From contig JBDNDK010000029.1 in NCBI GenBank assembly GCA_046719185.1, forward strand, positions 1-18,661: DNA of 18,661 nucleotides, given 5' to 3'. The position numbers and the translations under genes are program-made. Positions 13,761-18,661 of this stretch are shown here, piece by piece. The notes beneath the pieces are model-generated. The model did not search any database and was not told where the DNA came from. It saw only the letters and a list, made by a program, of their open reading frames with translations. This DNA comes from JBDNDK01 sp046719185 (GTDB taxonomy: Bacteria > Armatimonadota > UBA5829). Positions within the stretch are counted from its first letter, which is position 1, and every line of letters begins with the position of its first letter.

Positions 13761-13958
13761 CTATGATTCTAATGCATGTATGGTTGTTACTCTGTCAAGG
13801 CATACATCTTCCACATCTCCAATCAGATATGGTCCATATAATGGTACAAATGTTACATCTTGCACCATTAGATTTCTTGTAACTTCATTGCCTTGCTTAT
13901 CATAAAAAGTTACAGAACATTGTCTGCCTAAGTATTGCTTTACTTCCGGTATTTTCAT
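13761..13958 (-). CDS. Small protein of unknown function (65 residues)
   Basis: I do not recognise this protein. It is 65 residues without signal or membrane helix, alternating beta-type segments and turns: YLGRQCSVTFYDKQGNEVTR, then VQDVTFVPLYGPYLIG and DVCLDRVTTI. The pattern suggests a small all-beta barrel of the SH3/Sm-like kind, possibly binding RNA or protein; that is inference. A real gene is supported by protein-like composition, a terminator after it and a structured leader before it. The ATG is the only start in frame, since a TGA lies two codons upstream. The nearest GGAG is 12 bases away. The start overlaps by four bases (ATGA) the end of a 15-codon upstream frame, which may supply translation by coupling. 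Confidence 0.65.
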   Translation of the reverse strand: MKIPEVKQYLGRQCSVTFYDKQGNEVTRNLMVQDVTFVPLYGPYLIGDVEDVCLDRVTTIHALES

Positions 13959-14002
13959 GATTCAATCAAACTCCTATTCCCATATTCATCAAGGAGAAAC
14001 AT
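13955..14002 (-). CDS. Possible 15-residue upstream frame coupled to the 65-residue gene
   Basis: The frame reads MFLLDEYGNRSLIES and its TGA overlaps the next gene's ATG as ATGA, a classical coupling arrangement. It has no ribosome site of its own, so it may be chance or a remnant of a longer N-terminus. Confidence 0.2.
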   Translation of the reverse strand: MFLLDEYGNRSLIES

Positions 14003-14018
14003 TTTTTAATTTTAATAC

Positions 14019-14134
14019 CGGGCAGAATTGAAAAGTCACTTATAGCAGTATGCGGGAATCTGATCTCATCGGCGTCGGCCGGGTGTCAGGAAAAATCACA
14101 CACTCCTATCAAAGACAATCCAAAAATCTGCCCG
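14019..14134 (-). ncRNA. Rod-shaped RNA candidate (leader or small RNA)
   Basis: A 116-base imperfect inverted repeat folds into one long rod on the minus strand. CGGGCAGA (14134-14127) closes on TCTGCCCG (14026-14019). Then TTG/CAA and GTC/GAC steps follow. Next is a 13-position helix, ATAGGAGTGTGTG (14109-14097) with CGCATACTGCTAT (14054-14042), with a single mismatch. CTGA/TCAG comes next, then a GC-rich tip, GGC-CGAC-GCC (14080-14071). Internal loops are nearly symmetrical. Two G-U pairs in the long helix exist only on the minus strand, against one on the other. An extended -10 ends exactly seven bases before the first closing base. It is richer in G+C than its surroundings. It is not SRP RNA, 6S RNA or 5S rRNA by inspection. 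Confidence 0.45.
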
Positions 14135-14140
14135 AAAGGT

Positions 14141-14149
14141 CTAATAGCA
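14141..14149 (-). promoter_or_regulatory. Extended -10 element in front of the rod RNA
   Basis: TGC-TATTAG on the minus strand (TG at 14149-14148, TATTAG at 14146-14141) predicts a transcript starting at 14134, the first base of the rod's closing stem. No clear -35 is seen. Confidence 0.4.
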
Positions 14150-14348
14150 TTCCCCATAACTTTGAGGAACTCTTTCCCTTACAATAAGTTTATGCCTTAT
14201 GAATAGTGTATATAATGCTGTTCAGATTACCAGTAATGCATACTTTTGTTAATAATATGCAAAAATAAAGGAAATTGAACTTGATTTGTATAATAAAAAC
14301 ACCAAGGTATTGTTCTGTTGAGTTTAATTAATACAAATGGCGGATTAG

Positions 14349-16649
14349 ATGATAACTTCAGATAAACCAGTATCTAAAACGGACTTATCCAAATATATAT
14401 CAAAATGTATGGTGTGTTTGAAAAGAATCTATGAATCTGCTGTGCCTGAGTGTGCTGGTGTTGATCCTATACATCTTTATCACTACAGTATTAGATATCT
14501 TTTAAGGCTCATTGCTGTATTAATTGCTTCAGAAAACATTTCTCAGAAAAGAATCAATTATGACCCTGTTTCAAGGGCTGCAAATGCATTGCTCAAATGT
14601 CTTAAATCTGAAAGTTCATCAAATGTTGTAGATTTCAGAGTGTTTGAAACATCAGTAAACACAATTTTCCATCTTTCTAAACTTGATATATTTGCACCTG
14701 TTGATGAGCTGAATATGACAAGAACTAGATTTACTGAAGCTGCTGAGATGCTTGTTGACCCAGTGGAAGACTCTTCTCTTGTTGGAATATTCTATCAATC
14801 AATGCCATTATGGTGGTTTGGCAGGATATATCAAAGTCTTTTAGATTTACACCCAACAAGAGACGGCAAATCACTTGAGAAAAATATATCAAAAAGAAAA
14901 AATGGTGGTGTGTTTTTAACTCCAACTGGTCTTGTAAGATATATCACTCAATCAATACTCACTCCACTTTTAGAGCTTGATGGATGTGATGTTTACGATG
15001 ATGAGCCATTACCTAATTCAAGTGAACTCACAATATTAGACCCTTCTGTTGGTGGTGGTGATTTTCTAATTAATGCAGCTCAGTTTATCTGCACTAAGGG
15101 CACACTAGACGGCAGAGAAGTCTGTGATGAACTCAAAAAAGCAGTCATATCTGATTGTCTATATGGAGTAGATATAGATCCAATATCTGCGAACATCACA
15201 AAATACTGTTTGTGGGCAGCATCTGGTTTTGCTGATGGTATATCTCAAGCAATTAATTCACATATAGTATGTAATAATATATTATATGATAATTCATATT
15301 TTGATTGGGAAAATACATTCCCTGATGTTTTGAAAAGAGAAGAGAACTCTGGTTTTGATGCTGTGATAGGCAATCCTCCTTATGTAGCTTCTAAGAATGG
15401 ATTAGAGCTGTATGGATTATCATCAGAAATATCAGGGCAATCTGATTTATATCTGCTTTTCTTAAAAACTATTCTTGATAAGAATCTAGTAGCACCTGGT
15501 GGATACTTTTCTATGGTGTTGCCTGATCCTCTATTAATCAGAGAAAATGCAGCTGAGATTAGGAAAAGGCTCATAGGTGAGTGGTGTTTAGAATCTCTTG
15601 TTCATATCACAGGCGTTTTCCCAGGTGTTAGAGTTTCAAATGTAGTGCCTATATGCAGAAACACCAAAAAGGAACACTATAAATATAAAGTAACAAAAAT
15701 CACTCATGCTCAAGATAGACACAACTTTGCAATGGATCCATTTAACACTGTAGCCAAACATGCAATTAAGGCTGATATTGATTTAGTTCTTGCTCAAAAA
15801 AGATATGAGTTTTTATATCTATTAGGTGCTGAGTCATTTAGAGCAGTATTAGAAAGAATACATGGCAGAAGCTTAAATTTGAGTGAGTATAATGCTCCAT
15901 TCCAGCCTCTAAGTAATTTCCCAATAAAGATATACAGAGGTGAGGAAGTAGGAAAATCATCTATCTTCAGAGAACATGGAAACCTTCCAATATTGCTTGG
16001 AGGTCAGTCTATAAAGCCTTATGAGATAAATTGGGAAGGATATAAAGTAGATAGGGGATGGATAAGAAAGAAAGAATCCATATATTCTTCAGCTAAAATA
16101 TTAGTTCAAAAAAGCTCTGCTAAAATAATAGCAGGATATGATAAACCAACAGACTTTCATCCGGGGTATATATTCCCTCAGAGTGTTTATGGGATATGCC
16201 TAGATGAAAACGAAATAAGCCCGTATTATTTATTGTGCATATTAAACTCTGATGTGATGAATGAGTATATATACAGAACAGTTACAGGCTACAAACTCCT
16301 CCAACCTCAGCTTGAGATTGAAGATATAAAAGCTCTGCCAATACCTTATGCAGATACAGAAACCATCAAAAATCAATCTGATTTATCTATGGAATACATA
16401 GACTTAATGGACAAATATATCAATTTTGATAATCAAATACACTTCTCAGATATTAAGAAAAAACTAAATGCCCTAACAGACAACCACATTGGAGTGTATT
16501 ACTCAATACTAGACCACCTAGGCAGAAAGTATCTTCAATTTTTAGAAACCCACAAAGACTGCCCTGATTCTGAAAACACCACAAAACTAGAAAACACCAA
16601 GAGCTTAATTGAGGGAGTGGTAGGAAGGATTTATAGTTCAAACCTGTAG
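14349..16649 (+). CDS. N6-adenine DNA methyltransferase, TaqI/Eco57I-like, no visible nuclease
   Basis: The 766-residue enzyme should methylate adenine in a specific DNA site. Residues 1-180 are helical. GGVFLTPTGLVRYITQSIL (186-204) is motif X. DPSVGGGDFL (231-240) is motif I, binding S-adenosylmethionine. YGVDIDPISANITKYCLWAA (272-291) is motif II. FDAVIGNPPYVASK (336-349) is catalytic motif IV. The C-terminal third (about 500-690, including PHPGYIFP-type and LQPQLEIEDIKALPIPY segments) looks like a TaqI-type target-recognition domain. I see no PD-ExK motif in the N-terminus and no restriction gene beside it, so it may be solitary, or a type IIG or BREX-like relative. ATG 14349 follows GGCGGA weakly. 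Candidate -10 boxes (TATAAT) lie at 14211 and 14289. The dispersed repeat follows directly. Confidence 0.93.
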   Translation: MITSDKPVSKTDLSKYISKCMVCLKRIYESAVPECAGVDPIHLYHYSIRYLLRLIAVLIASENISQKRINYDPVSRAANALLKCLKSESSSNVVDFRVFETSVNTIFHLSKLDIFAPVDELNMTRTRFTEAAEMLVDPVEDSSLVGIFYQSMPLWWFGRIYQSLLDLHPTRDGKSLEKNISKRKNGGVFLTPTGLVRYITQSILTPLLELDGCDVYDDEPLPNSSELTILDPSVGGGDFLINAAQFICTKGTLDGREVCDELKKAVISDCLYGVDIDPISANITKYCLWAASGFADGISQAINSHIVCNNILYDNSYFDWENTFPDVLKREENSGFDAVIGNPPYVASKNGLELYGLSSEISGQSDLYLLFLKTILDKNLVAPGGYFSMVLPDPLLIRENAAEIRKRLIGEWCLESLVHITGVFPGVRVSNVVPICRNTKKEHYKYKVTKITHAQDRHNFAMDPFNTVAKHAIKADIDLVLAQKRYEFLYLLGAESFRAVLERIHGRSLNLSEYNAPFQPLSNFPIKIYRGEEVGKSSIFREHGNLPILLGGQSIKPYEINWEGYKVDRGWIRKKESIYSSAKILVQKSSAKIIAGYDKPTDFHPGYIFPQSVYGICLDENEISPYYLLCILNSDVMNEYIYRTVTGYKLLQPQLEIEDIKALPIPYADTETIKNQSDLSMEYIDLMDKYINFDNQIHFSDIKKKLNALTDNHIGVYYSILDHLGRKYLQFLETHKDCPDSENTTKLENTKSLIEGVVGRIYSSNL

Positions 16650-16673
16650 TCAATTTGAAAAAACTAATTGTAT

Positions 16674-16818
16674 CCCTGAGCGTAGCGAGAGGGTCTATAT
16701 AGTCAAAAAGATTCTTCATCACTTTGTGATTCAGAATGACAGTGGAGTCAACGTCACCCTGAACTTGATTCAGGGTCTCAAAGTAATAAATAGATTCCAA
16801 ATCAAGTTCGGAATGACG
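16674..16818. repeat. Dispersed intergenic repeat, copy B (four modules)
   Basis: The modules are 16674-16696 (CCCTGAGCGTAGCGAGAGGG, a hairpin), 16710-16740 (GATTCTTC...TCAGAATGAC with an internal hairpin), 16753-16778 (CACCCTGAACTTGATTCAGG followed by GTCT) and 16793-16818 (GATTCC..ATCAAGTTCGGAATGACG). The last three match copy A at 111-235 in order and direction; this copy is better preserved. It fills the gap between the methyltransferase and the next operon. Confidence 0.8.
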
Positions 16819-16824
16819 TGATTC

Positions 16825-16854
16825 TTGACTCTCTCTCCCAATAAATGATACACT
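16825..16854 (+). promoter_or_regulatory. Promoter of the 16901-alr operon
   Basis: TTGACT (16825-16830) and TACACT (16849-16854) are 18 bases apart and match the -35 at five and the -10 at four of six positions. The next gene begins about 40 bases beyond. Confidence 0.4.
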
Positions 16855-16900
16855 CCAGCAGTTTGGGTAATATAAGATAATCTTCTAATTGGATGTTGAA

Positions 16901-17311
16901 ATGACTAGAGATAATCAGAGACTAAACTGCAGGTTTTATCATAGGCTAGATTCAAAAGATATTATTAAGAAATTTGATAATAAGCATTATATAACTATCT
17001 ATATATCAGATGAGATTGGTGTAAATGATATCCCTCAAACAGCAGGCATTGTGTTTGAGGGTGTTTTTATTTGTTCAGAAACTGAGAATAAGCATATTGA
17101 GTTTAGTGTAGATACAGCAGGCAGACTGCTTCAAAATGGTGTAAATATTATTTTATCAAATAAAACACCAAAAGGTGCTGGAGTTGATATGTTTCTTGAT
17201 GCAGGATGTTTGATAATATCTCTAGAAGATTCATATTATAATCAGCCAGATGCTGATTTCTATGTTAAAATATACCCTGACAATAGTTGTATTATGATTT
17301 TGGAGAGATAA
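16901..17311 (+). CDS. Hypothetical protein, first gene of the FAH-alr operon
   Basis: I do not recognise this protein of 136 residues. It is mixed alpha/beta, slightly acidic, without signal peptide or membrane helix. Visible segments are HYITIYISDEIG, then TAGIVFEGVFICSETE, then VDTAGRLLQNGVNIILSNKT and AGCLIISLEDSYYN. No catalytic motif stands out. ATG 16901 is chosen; a TTG at 16889 in the same frame is possible, but the ribosome site is weak for both. The gene is likely real because its stop lies one base before the ATG of the hydrolase and its 3' end carries the ribosome site (GGAG) of that gene. This implies co-expression with the FAH-family enzyme and alanine racemase. Confidence 0.7.
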   Translation: MTRDNQRLNCRFYHRLDSKDIIKKFDNKHYITIYISDEIGVNDIPQTAGIVFEGVFICSETENKHIEFSVDTAGRLLQNGVNIILSNKTPKGAGVDMFLDAGCLIISLEDSYYNQPDADFYVKIYPDNSCIMILER

Positions 17312-17312
17312 A

Positions 17313-18341
17313 ATGAAACTTGTGAGATATAAAGCTAATTTAACTGATGAACAGTTAGATGATATCTTTGTAGATGAATTTAATTTAGATGATGATGCTT
17401 TTGATAGTGAGGAAGATGAGCAATTTTTCAAGCAAATGTTCAAAGATGAAGTTGGGAATGTAAATACACCTAGACTTGGGATATTATTTGAAGAAGATAA
17501 AGGAGTGTTTGATATACAAAAGGCATTTGATATTTATGCTGCTGTTAATAGTTCGGAACCTCTTTGTATAAAATCTCTCATTGATGCAATAAATATAGAT
17601 AATTTCTATGATCTCACACTTGAAGAATTAGTTGATTTTATAGAAGATCATAGCCTTTCTGCTGTTGTTATGAGTGATTTAGATGATGTTAAATTTCTCC
17701 CTCCAATTGAAAGACCAAGTGCAATTTATGCTTTAGGAAGAAACTTTCCAGACCATGCAAAAGAGAGTGGTGTGGATGTGCCAAAAGAACCTGTTTATTT
17801 CTTCAAGTCTCCAAATTGCCTCATAGCTCATGAAGATAATGTCATCTGGAAAGATGGAATCACTAGAATTGACCCTGAGGCAGAGCTTGCAGTTGTTATT
17901 GGTCATGTATGTAATGATATAGAAGAGAGTTTTGCATTGGATGTTGTTGCTGGATACACTATTATGAATGATGTTACAGCAAGAGATATGCAAACAGAAG
18001 ACTTAAAAGTAGCACATCCTTGGTTTAGAAGTAAGAATTTAGATACTTTTTGCCCAATGGGTCCATATCTTGTTACAGCTGATGAGATAGGCTATCCTAT
18101 AAATCTTGATATTGAGATGAGAGTGAATGGTGAAGTAAGGCAGAAAGATAACACCAAAAATATGACTTTTAATGTTCCACAGGTGATAAGTTATCTATCT
18201 AGATATCATACTCTATACCCCGGTGATATTATCTCAATGGGCACACCAGAAGGCATGAAGCCTGTTGAAATTGGTGATACAATGGAAGCCTATGTTGAAA
18301 AAATTGGAATCCTTAGAAATGGAGTCCAAAGAAAAATATGA
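17313..18341 (+). CDS. Fumarylacetoacetate hydrolase (FAH) family enzyme with acidic insertion
   Basis: This 342-residue enzyme belongs to the family that cleaves or decarboxylates 2-keto acids with a divalent metal. The FAH domain begins near 125 (VKFLPPIERPSAIYALGRNF). Metal ligands are Glu189 and Glu191 in DPEAELAVVIG and Asp220 in GYTIMNDVTARD. Lys241 in WFRSKNLDTFCPMGP and the GDIISMGTPEG segment are also typical. The N-terminal small domain is split: after MKLVRYKANL come about 38 strongly acidic residues (11-48) before the usual NTPRLGILFEEDKGVFDI part resumes. I know of no such insertion as standard. The substrate is unknown; candidates include acylpyruvates or homoprotocatechuate intermediates. 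Its TGA overlaps the alr ATG (ATGA). Confidence 0.9.
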   Translation: MKLVRYKANLTDEQLDDIFVDEFNLDDDAFDSEEDEQFFKQMFKDEVGNVNTPRLGILFEEDKGVFDIQKAFDIYAAVNSSEPLCIKSLIDAINIDNFYDLTLEELVDFIEDHSLSAVVMSDLDDVKFLPPIERPSAIYALGRNFPDHAKESGVDVPKEPVYFFKSPNCLIAHEDNVIWKDGITRIDPEAELAVVIGHVCNDIEESFALDVVAGYTIMNDVTARDMQTEDLKVAHPWFRSKNLDTFCPMGPYLVTADEIGYPINLDIEMRVNGEVRQKDNTKNMTFNVPQVISYLSRYHTLYPGDIISMGTPEGMKPVEIGDTMEAYVEKIGILRNGVQRKI

Positions 18342-18661
18342 TAAAATGCTTGAGACCAACCTATGCAGTAGTGGATTTATCTGCAATTAGACATAATGTT
18401 GAGTCTATTAAAAAAAGTGTTGGTGAAAATGTAAGAGTGATGCCTGCTGTGAAAGCTGATGGATATGGACATGGTGCTGTGGAAGTATCAAAAGCTTGTT
18501 TGTCTGCAGGTGCTGATATATTATGTGTTTCTAGTGCTGAGGAAGGAATTGAGCTAAGAGAAGCTGGCATTGATTCTCCAATTCTATTGCTGGGTGCTTC
18601 ACATTATGAATGTATTGAAGAAATAATTGATTATAATTTCATATCCACAATATGTGAATTA
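18338..18661 (+). CDS. alr: Alanine racemase, 5' part, cut by window end
   Basis: Alanine racemase uses pyridoxal phosphate to make D-alanine for peptidoglycan. The first 108 residues are present and the frame is open to the last base. RPTYAVVDLSAIRHNVESIK (6-25) is the typical N-terminus. MPAVKADGYGHGAVEVSKA (35-53) holds Lys39, which binds the cofactor. SSAEEGIELREAGIDSPILL is also typical. The ATG at 18338 overlaps the FAH stop by four bases, indicating translational coupling as third gene of the operon. The catalytic tyrosine lies beyond the window. Confidence 0.95.
   Translation, partial: MIKCLRPTYAVVDLSAIRHNVESIKKSVGENVRVMPAVKADGYGHGAVEVSKACLSAGADILCVSSAEEGIELREAGIDSPILLLGASHYECIEEIIDYNFISTICEL

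Noticed and set aside
14019..14134. 5S rRNA, SRP RNA or 6S RNA at the rod
   Set aside because: Length and an 8-base match (GCCGATGA) recall 5S rRNA, but the loop B/C hairpin and three-way junction are missing. The SRP core GGUC..GGAA..AGCAGC is absent on both strands, and 6S RNA is longer with a different bubble.
16453..16800. 115-residue reading frame on the minus strand
   Set aside because: It is the translation of the dispersed repeat and of the methyltransferase in another frame. Phrases such as ETLNQVQGDV are familiar products of this repeat, not a protein.
16674..16818. CRISPR-like array
   Set aside because: The modules differ from each other and there is no regular repeat-spacer spacing or cas gene; it is a dispersed intergenic repeat.

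Overview
The window comes from an AT-rich bacterium that I cannot place to phylum with confidence. Its features are: TTG or GTG start codons on many genes with otherwise strong GGAGG-type ribosome sites, the small rpsF-ssb-rpsR operon with a zinc-ribbon S18, a SpoIIM-like/DUF58 pair, and an RpoE/SigW-type ECF sigma factor with a zinc anti-sigma factor. A Terrabacteria lineage such as Armatimonadota would fit, but that is only inference. There are no rRNA or tRNA genes, no CRISPR array, no prophage and no insertion sequence. The order looks chromosomal, with one accessory-looking stretch around a solitary DNA methyltransferase.

Layout. 1-323 has no gene and carries a dispersed intergenic repeat. 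324-1720 is the minus-strand rpsF-ssb-rpsR operon, with a structured leader and a terminator. 1922-4223 holds a SpoIIM-like membrane protein (probably leaderless mRNA) and a DUF58 protein, facing each other with overlapping stop codons. 4284-5928 holds a PHP phosphoesterase and an Fe/Mn superoxide dismutase, ended by a bidirectional terminator. 5951-7073 is a secreted LysM-SH3-NlpC/P60 hydrolase with a folded leader, divergent from an ECF sigma/anti-sigma pair (7335-8452). That pair is followed by a membrane-anchored HtrA protease (8654-10117). 10176-11249 is rsgA, behind a leader that looks like a translational attenuator. 11554-13403 is a Gfo/Idh/MocA oxidoreductase plus a TPR protein with an odd C-terminal tail. 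13679-14149 is a compact unit: a rod-shaped RNA candidate, a 65-residue unknown protein and a terminator. 14349-16649 is an N6-adenine methyltransferase without a visible nuclease. 16674-16818 is a second, larger copy of the dispersed repeat. 16825-18661 is an apparent operon of an unknown protein, an FAH-family hydrolase and the start of alanine racemase (alr, cut by the window end).

How the genes fit together. The 5263-10117 region reads as an envelope and oxidative-stress cluster: superoxide dismutase, a peptidoglycan hydrolase, an ECF sigma factor with a probable self-activated promoter (7276-7303), a zinc anti-sigma factor with the Cys/His spacing of redox-sensing RsrA, and the HtrA protease.

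The most striking content lies between the genes. At least five minus-strand leaders (rpsF, NlpC/P60, rsgA, the oxidoreductase and the 65-residue gene) have strong complementary segments. The best candidates for undescribed elements are the rod-shaped RNA at 14019-14134 and the rsgA attenuator at 11256-11368. All RNA structures were folded by eye and need covariation analysis.
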